From positions 1 through 41,668 of the forward strand of contig NZ_JRPD02000018.1 in the NCBI RefSeq assembly GCF_000765805.2: DNA of 41,668 nucleotides, read 5' to 3'. The notes beneath the pieces were generated by a model. It had not been told where the DNA came from. It was given only the letters and a program-made list of their open reading frames with translations, and did no database searches. This stretch comes from Helicobacter muridarum. Lineage in GTDB: Bacteria > Campylobacterota > Campylobacteria > Campylobacterales > Helicobacteraceae. Below, piece by piece: positions 1-8,704 of the stretch. Every line of letters starts with the position of its first letter. The stretch's first letter is position 1. A program made the translations under genes and the position numbers.

Positions 1-1216
1 GAGCTACTGCATTAGAATCTTGTTCTAGGCTTTTTTGAGTTCTTTGTATATTGGAATTAATTGCTTCTGCCATTCTGCCTAATTCGTCTTGGGATTTGAT
101 TTTAACAAGGGCTGGAGGTTGATTTGTTTCATGGTTTAGGTATTTGAAGAAGTTAAGCAATAGATTGCTTAAATTTGTCAACTTATCGGTTATCTGGTAT
201 TTTGTAAATAATGTAAGTACCACAAGAATTATAAAAATTGCAATGGGCACCATAATAAAAGCACTTGTGCGTAATTTAGAATAAAGTGAAAGCACATCTT
301 CTGTTGGTGTAATAGTTATAACATGCCAACGAACATCATCAAACAGAGGCAGCTCAACGTTTGCATGAGCACCATAACTATCCAATGCATCACCAAGTTC
401 CATCCTTGTTTCTTCATTGCTCATTGCCTTATCTGATATAAGTTCTAAACCAGGATACATTTTGTTTAAGTCTCTTAAATTTAAACCAACAATTCTATCT
501 TGAGATTTATAGCTAGACGTAATAATAGTTCCATCTTGAGCAACCAACAATTTTGCCTCATTTGGATAAGAATCATTTTTACTAATAAATAAAGATTTAA
601 TTACATTTTCATAGTGAAATATGCCTCCTAAAACACCAATTATCTCATTTTTTGCATTAAATAGCGGAAATGCAAAAATATTTCCCTCTACCTCTTTACC
701 TTGAATGCTAATTTTCATCGGGACTCCTATTGCCCCCTTTCCAGTTTGTAAAACTGATTGCACAGAAGGATGTTTTATAATATCTGTATTATTTGGAACA
801 ATGTTCTTGCTATGATTTTCGATTAATATCATCAAACTATCATCGCTCAAACGAATATTCTCTGTTATCTCCGCATAATCTACACCATACATGTATAAAA
901 ATCCATAACTAACATTATCAATGTTAATTGTAAGCCTTTTAACTTTATCAATTAATGCTCCATCATAGAGTCGAGCACGATAAGACAAGATAGAAGCATA
1001 AGTCTTAAAAGGATATAAACCTGAATTAAACATAGCATTGACATTGCTAGCATTATATTTAGCTGATAAGAATATAGAATCCATAGCAGCATTTATTTGT
1101 TTGTCTTTTACATTTAGCAAGATTATAGTGCACAAAGTCCCAACTACAATAACAACTGTAATTAAAATAACTATTCGCATCTTTGATGCTAATCCAAACT
1201 TATAAAAATTATTCAT
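1..1216 (-). CDS. Methyl-accepting chemotaxis protein, N-terminal part (cut by window edge)
   Basis: The reverse strand reads open for 405 codons without a stop and runs off the left edge. I chose the ATG at 1216 (MNNFYKF) because GGAGA lies five bases upstream; an in-frame ATG at 1228 overlaps that site. A membrane segment at about residues 11-31 is followed by about 285 periplasmic residues resembling a dCache sensor domain, a second membrane segment near 317-338 (IAIFIILVVLTLF), and a HAMP-like linker (KSQDELGRMAEAINSNI). The methylation and signalling hairpin would lie outside the window. Such receptors sense small ligands in the periplasm and control CheA. The ligand cannot be deduced here. 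The gene follows glmM on the same strand after 64 bases. The family call is firm; the dCache subtype is an inference from length and layout. Confidence 0.85.
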   Translation of the reverse strand, partial: MNNFYKFGLASKMRIVILITVVIVVGTLCTIILLNVKDKQINAAMDSIFLSAKYNASNVNAMFNSGLYPFKTYASILSYRARLYDGALIDKVKRLTINIDNVSYGFLYMYGVDYAEITENIRLSDDSLMILIENHSKNIVPNNTDIIKHPSVQSVLQTGKGAIGVPMKISIQGKEVEGNIFAFPLFNAKNEIIGVLGGIFHYENVIKSLFISKNDSYPNEAKLLVAQDGTIITSSYKSQDRIVGLNLRDLNKMYPGLELISDKAMSNEETRMELGDALDSYGAHANVELPLFDDVRWHVITITPTEDVLSLYSKLRTSAFIMVPIAIFIILVVLTLFTKYQITDKLTNLSNLLLNFFKYLNHETNQPPALVKIKSQDELGRMAEAINSNIQRTQKSLEQDSNAVA

Positions 1217-1280
1217 TTGTATCTCCATAAGTAGATGAGTTGAAAATTGTATGATTTATGATACGAAATCATTCTAAAGT

Positions 1281-2609
1281 TTACATTTTACAAAAAACCT
1301 CTTTTAATTTAGTTTCATAATTCTCTAGTAAAGATATATCTTTACCTTCTAATAAGATTCTAAGCTTATTTTCAGTACCAGAATATCGAATGATATGTCT
1401 GATGCCGCTAGATTCAATTTCTTTTAGAAGCTTATCTAAACCATCTATTTGCTCAAATGGAATCTTATTTTGGATTATAAGATTTGTTTGCAGCTGTGGA
1501 TATAAATCAAATGGATCTAAAATTTCATTGCTTGATTTTTGACTTGTTGCCATAAGGGCTAGCACTTGCAGAGCAGATACTAACCCATCACCTGTTTTTG
1601 CAAACTTAGAGAATATAATATGCCCGCTTTGTTCTCCACCAAAGATAAAATCATGTTGAAGCATTTCTTGCAAAACAAACTTATCTCCTATATTACAGCG
1701 ATAAAGCTTTATAGAATGAGATTTCAAGAAATCATCTAGAGCGTTATTGCTCATAATAGTTACAACCACGCCTTGATTTTTAAGCAAGTTTTGATTTTTT
1801 TGAAAAAGAGCTAACGCGCCAATAAGTTTATCGCCATCTATAACATTGCCTTTATTATCAACTACAACCAATCTATCTGCATCGCCGTCAAGACCAAAAC
1901 CAATATCTGCTCTCATACGCTTAACCTCTAAAGCTAGGCTATTAGGAGATATTGCACCACAATTTTCATTAATATTATAGCCATTGGGAGCATTATTTAA
2001 TACTATCACATCAGCACCCAATTCCTTAAATATGCTAGGACCAACCTTATACGCAGCACCATTTGCGCAGTCTAAAACAATGCGGATTCCTTGAAGATTT
2101 AGATGTTTAGGGAAAGAGTTTTTAATATGCACAATATAACGACCAATAACATCATCTATTCGTTTGCTAGAGCCTATATCTCTATTGGTCTTATAGCATT
2201 GCAAAGAATCAACCCTATGATATATTTCTTCGATTAAACTCTCCTTATCCTCAAATAGCTTAAATCCTTGGCTATTAAAAAATTTGATTCCATTATCATA
2301 AAACGGATTATGACTAGCACTTATCATTATCCCCCCATGACAACGCATATCTTCAGTTAGGAACCCAATTGCAGGAGTAGGCATAGGTCCTATTTGTATT
2401 ACATCCATGCCAACAGATATTAACCCAGAAACTACAGCATTCTCAACCATATAGCCGCTCTTTCTTGTATCCTTGCCTACTAGAATCTTACTAGCTCCCT
2501 TATCCCTTTGGAAGTAGATTCCAGCTGCGATACCAAGCTTTAATGCAACTATAGGGGTAATATCTACACCAGCCTTACCTCGAACACCATCTGTGCCAAA
2601 GATTTTCAT
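1281..2609 (-). CDS. glmM: Phosphoglucosamine mutase GlmM
   Basis: Converts glucosamine-6-phosphate to glucosamine-1-phosphate in the cytoplasm, feeding UDP-GlcNAc for peptidoglycan and LPS. The open frame extends to 2642, but the start at 2609 ([11 protein letters not shown]) fits the family N-terminus and has AAGGA about eight bases upstream, giving 442 residues, a normal length. Visible motifs are the phosphoserine loop MISASHNP (active Ser near residue 99), the Mg-binding loop GLDGDADR, the sugar-binding GGEQSGH and the C-terminal phosphate-binding [11 protein letters not shown]. All key residues are present. It is transcribed leftward toward the chemoreceptor gene and is divergent from the exported protein at 2785; promoters for both must lie in 2610-2784. 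Confidence 0.97.
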   Translation of the reverse strand: MKIFGTDGVRGKAGVDITPIVALKLGIAAGIYFQRDKGASKILVGKDTRKSGYMVENAVVSGLISVGMDVIQIGPMPTPAIGFLTEDMRCHGGIMISASHNPFYDNGIKFFNSQGFKLFEDKESLIEEIYHRVDSLQCYKTNRDIGSSKRIDDVIGRYIVHIKNSFPKHLNLQGIRIVLDCANGAAYKVGPSIFKELGADVIVLNNAPNGYNINENCGAISPNSLALEVKRMRADIGFGLDGDADRLVVVDNKGNVIDGDKLIGALALFQKNQNLLKNQGVVVTIMSNNALDDFLKSHSIKLYRCNIGDKFVLQEMLQHDFIFGGEQSGHIIFSKFAKTGDGLVSALQVLALMATSQKSSNEILDPFDLYPQLQTNLIIQNKIPFEQIDGLDKLLKEIESSGIRHIIRYSGTENKLRILLEGKDISLLENYETKLKEVFCKM

Positions 2610-2784
2610 AACAAACATCCTTAAATCATGCACTACAAACAATAAATAATTAAATTACGCTACAATCTTAACATATTTTCCAAATATTATAAATGAAATC
2701 TAACTTCAATCAGCAATAACAAAGCATTATAAAATACAAAAAATAAGGTGAATTAGAATAAGTTATTTACTTAATGGGGGATTA

Positions 2785-3570
2785 ATGATGCGAAATCTAG
2801 TAATTTACATCATACTATGCGGATATGTATTTGCAGATGCTCTTGATAATGTTTTAATTGAACAAATGCAAGAAATGCAGGAATTAAAAGAGGAAAAAAG
2901 GAAACAAAAACATCAAAATAGTAATGAAAAACAAGATATACAAGATAATAATGCTCAAGAGGAAGTAATGCTATCTAATGAGGAGACATCAAATCCATCC
3001 CAAGCAAGTGAAAGCGCAAAGAGCAGTGATGCAAATGGCTTAAAGTCTACCGAAAAACAACACAATGAGACTGATAAGAGTAAGAATTTATCTAATAATT
3101 CAACAAAAAGAATAAGTATAAAAAATGATAGTCATCTATATTGGTTTGCTGGTGCTGGATTGAATGGATATTATGAAACAAGGCTAAACTCTAAAAATAC
3201 AAACTTTTTTGCATTTTCTTTACATTTTGGCGGATTTTATTATTTGAATAGTCGCAATGGATTCAAAATATATGCCATTAGTTCTTATAAAAATCTAAAT
3301 AGATCTGATTTCTTTACTGTTGGTGGTGGGATTGATTATTTCTATGACTTTAAGTCTATGGGAATTTTCTTTGGAGTATATGCCGATGTGCCAATCAAAA
3401 ATAATGTATGGAATTCTACTGATATAATAGCCCAGGCAGGAATCAGCCTATACACATTGAAGAATTTAAGATTTGAATTCATCATTGGCTTACCAGTGAT
3501 AAATAGTGGTAATTTAAGACGAGCATTTGCTTATGGAGCTAAGCTACAATATATATTTGGCAAAAAGTAA
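2785..3570 (+). CDS. Exported beta-rich protein, probable outer-membrane protein, unknown function
   Basis: A 261-residue protein not recognised beyond its general form. It begins with a signal peptide (hydrophobic stretch LVIYIILCGYVF, likely cleavage after FA at about residue 18). Residues 20-110 are a charged, Gln/Glu/Lys/Ser/Asn-rich linker, partly heptad-like (EQMQEMQELKEE). From about 117 to the end it alternates aromatic and polar residues in short strands (FFAFSLHFGGFYYL, GGGIDYFYDF) and closes with AKLQYIFGKK, the look of a small outer-membrane beta-barrel as seen in many Helicobacter envelope proteins. Two adjacent ATGs are possible starts; a G-rich stretch precedes them. It stands alone on the plus strand, divergent from glmM and convergent with the C-S lyase gene. 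Confidence 0.7.
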   Translation: MMRNLVIYIILCGYVFADALDNVLIEQMQEMQELKEEKRKQKHQNSNEKQDIQDNNAQEEVMLSNEETSNPSQASESAKSSDANGLKSTEKQHNETDKSKNLSNNSTKRISIKNDSHLYWFAGAGLNGYYETRLNSKNTNFFAFSLHFGGFYYLNSRNGFKIYAISSYKNLNRSDFFTVGGGIDYFYDFKSMGIFFGVYADVPIKNNVWNSTDIIAQAGISLYTLKNLRFEFIIGLPVINSGNLRRAFAYGAKLQYIFGKK

Positions 3571-3629
3571 CATTTTAATATTCTAAGTAAATCATTATAG
3601 ATAAACTTTATAGATATCTATTTCTCTAG

Positions 3630-3652
3630 CTTTGAATCTTAAAAATTCAAAG
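3630..3652. terminator. Candidate bidirectional terminator hairpin
   Basis: A perfect 8-bp stem, CTTTGAAT and ATTCAAAG, with a 7-base loop, lies between two convergent genes (ends at 3570 and 3671). There is no clear T-run on either side, so it may be a weak or factor-assisted terminator. Position is the main support. Confidence 0.4.
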
Positions 3653-3670
3653 GTGATTATATGGTATAGC

Positions 3671-4843
3671 CTAGCTTTGGAATTGTCTAAAGCCCTCTTT
3701 TAATCTGTTTAAACCATCTTCAACTCTCTTCCTTGATGTAGCAAGATTTAAGCGCAAGAACCCCCTGCCATTGTTGCCAAAATCTAGCCCATTAGAAACA
3801 TATAATCCTGTTTTATTTCGTAGGAAATCGCAAAACTTATCAATATCCTCTGCCTTCTTATGTGGAATCATAGAGAAATCAATCCAAGCAAGATATGTTG
3901 CATCTGATTCCACTACATGCACATAGGGAATATTATTACTTACAAAGGTTTTAAGAGTTAGCTTATTTTCTTCTATATAGTTAATTAAAGATTCTAGCCA
4001 ATACTCACAATGACTATATGCAGCTATACATGCTTGCAAGCCAAAGATATTTGCATTATGAACATGCTCTTTGTGCATAGCCTTTAACATATCCTTGCGT
4101 ATATTAGCATTTGGTATAACAAGACAAGCAGAATGCAAATCAGCTATATTAAAACTCTTTCCTGCAGAAAGTGTAGTAATGCTATTATTTGCACAAATAG
4201 CATCAATAGAAGCAAATGGAGTATATCTAATAGAAGGAGATGTTATATCACAATGAATCTCATCTGATATAACTAGCACTTCATGCTTTGCACACAAATG
4301 CCCAATCCTTTTCAATGTATCCCTATCCCAAGTTTTACCAATAGGATTATGAGGGCTACAAAGTAGAAAAATCTTTGTGCGAGGATTTGCCAACTTATAC
4401 TCTAAATCATCAAAATCTATCTCGTAGCAACCATTGCTATAAAACAAGTCATTAATTAGAATATTCCTACCATTGTCTTTAATGCACTGATAAAAAATAT
4501 GATAGACAGGAGATTGCAATAATATAGAATCTCCTGCACTACTAAAGTGCCTAATAATACAAGAAATAGATGGGATAACACCCCTCGCAAAAAGTAGCCA
4601 TTGTCTTTGCATAACAAAATCATACCTCCTCTGCCACCATGAAATAATACTCTCATAATAAAGCTCTGGCACAACTGTATAACCAAATACACCATGATTA
4701 AGCACTTTTTGCAAAGCATGGCTTATCTCGCTAGAAACTTGAAAATCCATATCAGCTACCCACATAGGTAGCTCATTATTTGATACATTCCACTTAAGCG
4801 AACATGTATCAAAGCGATTAATAGATTCTGAAAAATCCTGCAT
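3671..4843 (-). CDS. PatB/MalY-family PLP-dependent C-S lyase (cystathionine beta-lyase-like)
   Basis: A 390-residue fold-type I PLP enzyme of the MalY/PatB group, which cleaves C-S bonds of cystathionine or cysteine conjugates and may act as an aminotransferase. The N-terminal ELPMWVADMDFQ signature is typical of this group. SPHNPIGK (Asn166), SDEIHCD (Asp194, facing the pyridine nitrogen) and SAGKSFNIADL (Lys229, Schiff base) are intact, and the C-terminal RLNLATSRKRVEDGL carries the carboxylate-binding Arg. The start has a strong AAGGAG five bases upstream. It lies downstream of the peroxiredoxin gene with 233 bases between them, so it probably has its own promoter. A role in methionine/homocysteine metabolism is likely; exact substrate cannot be told from sequence. 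Confidence 0.9.
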   Translation of the reverse strand: MQDFSESINRFDTCSLKWNVSNNELPMWVADMDFQVSSEISHALQKVLNHGVFGYTVVPELYYESIISWWQRRYDFVMQRQWLLFARGVIPSISCIIRHFSSAGDSILLQSPVYHIFYQCIKDNGRNILINDLFYSNGCYEIDFDDLEYKLANPRTKIFLLCSPHNPIGKTWDRDTLKRIGHLCAKHEVLVISDEIHCDITSPSIRYTPFASIDAICANNSITTLSAGKSFNIADLHSACLVIPNANIRKDMLKAMHKEHVHNANIFGLQACIAAYSHCEYWLESLINYIEENKLTLKTFVSNNIPYVHVVESDATYLAWIDFSMIPHKKAEDIDKFCDFLRNKTGLYVSNGLDFGNNGRGFLRLNLATSRKRVEDGLNRLKEGFRQFQS

Positions 4844-4866
4844 TAATACTCCTTTGAATAAATTGC

Positions 4867-4879
4867 ATTGTAATACAAT
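4867..4879. promoter_or_regulatory. Inverted repeat at probable patB-like gene promoter
   Basis: ATTGT-AAT-ACAAT is a perfect 5-3-5 inverted repeat 24 to 36 bases upstream of the C-S lyase start. On the reverse strand it contains TACAAT, a good sigma-70 -10 hexamer for this group, preceded by AT-rich DNA. It could be the -10 region, with or without an overlapping operator. The rest of the 233-base gap holds two small hairpins (TGTGG-CAA-CCACA and ATGCT-AGCA-AGCAT, about 5012-5040), possible transcript ends for the peroxiredoxin gene. Confidence 0.35.
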
Positions 4880-5076
4880 TTTTGTTTTACAAAAATTGCT
4901 AGAAAAAATAGTTCAAAAAACAAGATGGATACAAGTAAAAAAGTAAAATAGAGGTGTTAACAAACAAGCTACCACTAGCTAGAATACTAACCAACAATAA
5001 CTAGTAAAACTATGTGGCAACCACAAATGCTAGCAAGCATTATATGGTGGCGAAGTAGATAGAAGCTAAGTGCTAA

Positions 5077-5673
5077 TTATAGCTTATCACTGTTTTGTGA
5101 AAGATATTCTTTTACGCCATCTGCTGTAGCTTTCATACCCTTATCGCCTTTTTGCCAACCAGCTGGACAAACTTCGCCATGCTCTTCATGGAATAAAATA
5201 GCATCTGCTAATCTTAGGTATTCGTCCATATTTCTACCAAGTGGTAAATCATTTACTGTTGCATGTCTAACAATTTGGTTTCTATCAATAATGAAGCTTC
5301 CGCGAAGAGCTACTGCACCATTGAATAAAACATCATAATCTCTTGAAATTTGCTTAGTAATATCAGATACCATTGGGAAAGTTACTTGTCCAATACCGCC
5401 TTCTTTAACAGCTGTATTTTTCCATGCAAAATGAACAACATCAGAATCAATAGATACCCCAATTACATTAAACCCTTTTTCATTAAAGGCTTTTACTCTT
5501 TTATCCATTGCGATAATTTCGCTAGGGCATACAAATGTAAAATCCTTTGGCCAAAAGAATAAAACTGCACCATTTTTACCCAAGTTTTTGCTTAATTCAA
5601 AGTTATCAACAATTTGATTATTTGGTAGAACTGCTGGAGCTGTGAAATCTGGGGCTTTTCTTGTTACTAACAT
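5077..5673 (-). CDS. ahpC: 2-Cys peroxiredoxin, AhpC/TsaA type
   Basis: Reduces hydrogen peroxide, organic peroxides and peroxynitrite in the cytoplasm; in Helicobacter the family is a major antioxidant, normally re-reduced by thioredoxin rather than AhpF. The 198-residue length is typical. The peroxidatic Cys49 sits in FTFVCPSEI and the resolving Cys169 in GEVCPAGW, so it is a typical 2-Cys enzyme. The conserved catalytic Arg lies in VALRGSFIID. The start has GGAGA seven bases upstream. It has a single-gene setting with a Fur/PerR-like palindrome upstream (5710-5729), consistent with iron- or peroxide-dependent control known for ahpC in the group. Confidence 0.96.
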   Translation of the reverse strand: MLVTRKAPDFTAPAVLPNNQIVDNFELSKNLGKNGAVLFFWPKDFTFVCPSEIIAMDKRVKAFNEKGFNVIGVSIDSDVVHFAWKNTAVKEGGIGQVTFPMVSDITKQISRDYDVLFNGAVALRGSFIIDRNQIVRHATVNDLPLGRNMDEYLRLADAILFHEEHGEVCPAGWQKGDKGMKATADGVKEYLSQNSDKL

Positions 5674-5709
5674 GATTGTCTCCTGTAAAAATTGAAAAAT
5701 AGATTAATT

Positions 5710-5729
5710 GATAATAAATAATTATTATC
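5710..5729. promoter_or_regulatory. Fur/PerR-like box upstream of ahpC
   Basis: GATAATAA-ATAA-TTATTATC is a perfect 8-bp inverted repeat with a 4-base spacer, 37 to 56 bases upstream of the ahpC start. Its halves resemble the GATAAT/ATTATC arms of Fur boxes and the AT-rich PerR boxes. A TAGAAT hexamer, a possible -10, lies just upstream on the reverse strand (about 5740-5745), which would put the palindrome over or just after the transcription start. The spacing is not the classical 7-1-7, so the assignment is tentative. Confidence 0.5.
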
Positions 5730-5789
5730 GTCTGGTATTCTATCTTAATACTTTTAATAATATTTTAAAAGCCATAGCTTTTGTAATAA

Positions 5790-6608
5790 TCAAACCAATC
5801 TTTCATTATATTCTTTTCGCAATGCTTGCAGAGATTCTATTTCTGCTTGTGTATATCCAGCTTCTATTCTAGCCTTTACATTAGGAATATTACCTATTAA
5901 ATTAATATCGCTAAAAGGCTCTAGTATTTGAGATAGACTGCGAGAATCTCCGAGCTTTTGTTGCGCATATAAAAGCCATTTTCCTCCTTTTGCAACATGC
6001 CCAATCTCATCATGTAAGATAATATCTAGAATCTCTAAGATTCTATCCTTCAAAAAAATATTTGTGTTTTTAATCTTATTGGCAACAAATGGATTAGAAT
6101 CTAATCCCAAGGCCTCTAAACCTTTGTGAATCAAAGCCATACGTTCTATTAGTGTGGGGGTTTTTATCATAGCCAAGAATAGATTATCATGCACAGCAAA
6201 ATCACCATATCTAAAGCCAAGATCTAGCAGCAAGGACTCCAACATACCAAAATGCAAAATCTCTTCAAAAGATAGAGAAATAAAATCCAAATAATACTCA
6301 CTTGGCATATTTCTAAATCTATAAGCTGCATCAAGACCTAAATCAATCGCACTATACTCAATATGGGCTACTGAATGCAAAATCTTTGCCACAGATTGAA
6401 TAGAATCGCATTTCTTAGGGCGTTTGATTCTTGTTGGGTGAATGACTTCACATAGTTTTGCATAAGATGGCTCATGCAAGGTGTGTATTGGAGCAGAATG
6501 ATAAAAACTCAAAGATAAAAAATTAGCCTGAATTTCTTGTATCTTTAGTTTCTTATATTGCACATCACAGCAAACTAGTGCGTCATAAACATTGCTAAAA
6601 AATTCCAT
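5790..6608 (-). CDS. DUF455-family ferritin-like protein
   Basis: A 272-residue protein that fits the DUF455 family, whose members have a ferritin-like four-helix fold and no settled function; links to tRNA hydroxylation (MiaE-like) have been made only by fold. Candidate metal ligands occur as HSVAHIEYSAIDL, SFEEILHFGML and HDEIGHVAKGGKW, the paired Glu/His pattern of di-iron proteins. A moderately conserved HPTRIKRPKK precedes the first helix. The ribosome site is weak (GGTGG). It sits 66 bases after the flavin reductase gene on the same strand and may be the last gene of the nuo run. The family call is good; the function is unknown. Confidence 0.8.
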   Translation of the reverse strand: MEFFSNVYDALVCCDVQYKKLKIQEIQANFLSLSFYHSAPIHTLHEPSYAKLCEVIHPTRIKRPKKCDSIQSVAKILHSVAHIEYSAIDLGLDAAYRFRNMPSEYYLDFISLSFEEILHFGMLESLLLDLGFRYGDFAVHDNLFLAMIKTPTLIERMALIHKGLEALGLDSNPFVANKIKNTNIFLKDRILEILDIILHDEIGHVAKGGKWLLYAQQKLGDSRSLSQILEPFSDINLIGNIPNVKARIEAGYTQAEIESLQALRKEYNERLV

Positions 6609-6674
6609 AAACCACCATTAACAAATAATCAAAATAAAACAAAACTGGCTAATTAGATTGATCATAGATAAATC

Positions 6675-7235
6675 TCATTGTTTATATATAAAGCTCTTAC
6701 CAACCCTACCTACATTATCAATACTAAAATTTAGACTTTCTGTATAAACCAAATCATCAATGAAAACTTCTTTTGCTTCTACAATAAGAGTTGAAGAAGT
6801 CTTAGAAAAGCATAACACATCTCTAAACTCACAAAAGAAAGCTACAAGGCTCCCCTTTACAATAGGAGGATATGTGGGAGATATTGATTCTAACTCAATG
6901 CCATATTGCTGGGCTTCGCTTACATTATATGGCAGCTCATTGCTAGTTTGCTGCATAGATTCCAAAAAATCCACTTGCACAGTGCTAATTGTTATCTTAT
7001 GAGTTAACTTTGCATTTCTTAGAGTATCCTTGAATTCCCCATTGCTTTTATTCATAATGTTTACCCCAAATATCACAGGCGTAGCGCAAAGCGGAGCAAA
7101 AAAGCTAAATGGAGCAAGATTAACTATATCATCAGTGCTTAATGTGCTAATCCAAGCAATCGGACGTGGTGTAATGGAATTGCTAAGAATCTTATAATTA
7201 GCAAGCGGAGTCGAATCTAAAAACTTGACTACCAT
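6675..7235 (-). CDS. Flavin reductase-like (RutF/DIM6-type) FMN-binding protein
   Basis: A 186-residue flavin reductase-like domain protein. The signature SITPRPIAWISTLSTDD with NLAPFSFFAPLCATPVIFGV is the FMN-binding beta-barrel core of this family, which includes NAD(P)H:flavin reductases and FMN-binding proteins of unknown role. Its ATG overlaps the end of nuoN by seven bases, so it is translated from the same message as complex I. Whether it supplies reduced flavin, stores FMN or is unrelated to complex I is not visible. No signal peptide or membrane segment is seen. Confidence 0.85.
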   Translation of the reverse strand: MVVKFLDSTPLANYKILSNSITPRPIAWISTLSTDDIVNLAPFSFFAPLCATPVIFGVNIMNKSNGEFKDTLRNAKLTHKITISTVQVDFLESMQQTSNELPYNVSEAQQYGIELESISPTYPPIVKGSLVAFFCEFRDVLCFSKTSSTLIVEAKEVFIDDLVYTESLNFSIDNVGRVGKSFIYKQ

Positions 7236-8704
7236 ACGCTACCAAGCTCTAAGAAATTTAAAACATAAGAAGACATAAACACTGCCAAAAAGCTAAGCAA
7301 CATACAAGATACTATGACAAACTTCATGCCAGCAGTTGCATTATTTTGATAAAAGTCAATCTTTTCGTTTATACTTCTAGCCTTAAAGAACATTGCTACA
7401 ATAGGCTTTAGATAATAACATACTGCAATTGCACTATTTAGCATCATAACTAATGCTAAGGCTATCTCTCCTTTTTGCAGCGCGCTACCAACTACGAATA
7501 TTTTGCCCCAAAATATACTAAATGGAGGAATTCCGGCTAATGAAATCATAAAAAACGACATCACAAGAGCACCAATAGGACATACCTTACTAAATCCATT
7601 AAATCTATCAAGATGATAATCCGAACTTATAAATGTTTGAGAATCAATAGATACAGGACGATACACCCAAAGAAGCGCAAACGCTCCAAGATTAGTTATT
7701 AAAAATAATGCCCAATAAAGAGCTAGGGATTCAAAACTACCCAAATATATACAGGCAAGCGCAAAACCAGAATGAGAAATAGAGCTAAAAGCTAGCATTC
7801 TTTTAATATCTTTTTGTAAAAGAGCGGCAATATTTGGCAATGTAATCGTAATTAACAACATTACCCATAGTATTTTGCCAATAAAAGTATTTGACATTTC
7901 TGGATCATAGAAAATAGGATCAAAAATATACAAAAATACAACAAATCCAGCTATCTTTGGTACGACTGATATATATCCAGCTATTACAGGGTTACTAGCC
8001 TCGTAAATATCTGGCATCCAGCTATGCCATGGGACTAATGATATTTTAAATCCAAGTCCAGCTAGTATAAATACAACTCCACCTAACACAATTAGATTCT
8101 TATATATATCATCATGATGCGAAAATTCCTTATAAGATGACATCGCATCAGAAATACCAAAATTTCCTGTATAAAGATAGAAAAGCAAGATTCCAAATAT
8201 AAAAAATATACTAGCCAACGCACTTGATACGAAATATTTAATACCAGCTTCAATACCATAAACTCGCTTGCTCAATGCAATAATAGTAGCTAGTGGCAAG
8301 CTACCAATCTCTAAACCAAGTAATACAAAGATTAGATTATTGGCATTTGACATCAACAAAAAGCCAGCAACTGAAAATAAATACAGAGGATAAAACTCAG
8401 GAGTTTGAAACTCCATAAATCGCAATCTAGAAAAAGTAAGGAACATAAAAAAGAATGATGCAACCAATATAATCAACTCTGCAATAAAGCTAACAAATGA
8501 AGTAACACCAATATGCCCCACGCTTAAACAAAACAGAAATGCAGCAGAAATAAATATCATAGACAAAGAGAGACTAGTGCTACGTGAAAATGATCTAGCA
8601 AAGACATTACTAAACATAACAACTATTGCGCCAACAACCAAAATAGCAGAAGGCATATACATATAAAAATAATGCAAATATGTAGATAAATCTAAATCAC
8701 TCAT
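7229..8704 (-). CDS. nuoN: Complex I subunit NuoN
   Basis: A 491-residue antiporter-like membrane subunit of proton-pumping complex I, with about 14 hydrophobic helices. The core signature is recognisable, including LVPWHSWMPDIYEASNPV (the Lys/His channel region of the second half-repeat), LLGLEIGSLPLATIIALSKR with the conserved Glu/Lys pair, and DIKRMLAFSSISHSGFAL. It overlaps nuoM by eight bases and has AGGAG six bases before the ATG. The length is normal (E. coli about 485). Confidence 0.96.
   Translation of the reverse strand: MSDLDLSTYLHYFYMYMPSAILVVGAIVVMFSNVFARSFSRSTSLSLSMIFISAAFLFCLSVGHIGVTSFVSFIAELIILVASFFFMFLTFSRLRFMEFQTPEFYPLYLFSVAGFLLMSNANNLIFVLLGLEIGSLPLATIIALSKRVYGIEAGIKYFVSSALASIFFIFGILLFYLYTGNFGISDAMSSYKEFSHHDDIYKNLIVLGGVVFILAGLGFKISLVPWHSWMPDIYEASNPVIAGYISVVPKIAGFVVFLYIFDPIFYDPEMSNTFIGKILWVMLLITITLPNIAALLQKDIKRMLAFSSISHSGFALACIYLGSFESLALYWALFLITNLGAFALLWVYRPVSIDSQTFISSDYHLDRFNGFSKVCPIGALVMSFFMISLAGIPPFSIFWGKIFVVGSALQKGEIALALVMMLNSAIAVCYYLKPIVAMFFKARSINEKIDFYQNNATAGMKFVIVSCMLLSFLAVFMSSYVLNFLELGSVW

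Noticed and set aside
4844-5076. Gap checked for a riboswitch before the C-S lyase gene
   Set aside because: Only short hairpins and a 13-base inverted repeat are present; no recognised riboswitch core.
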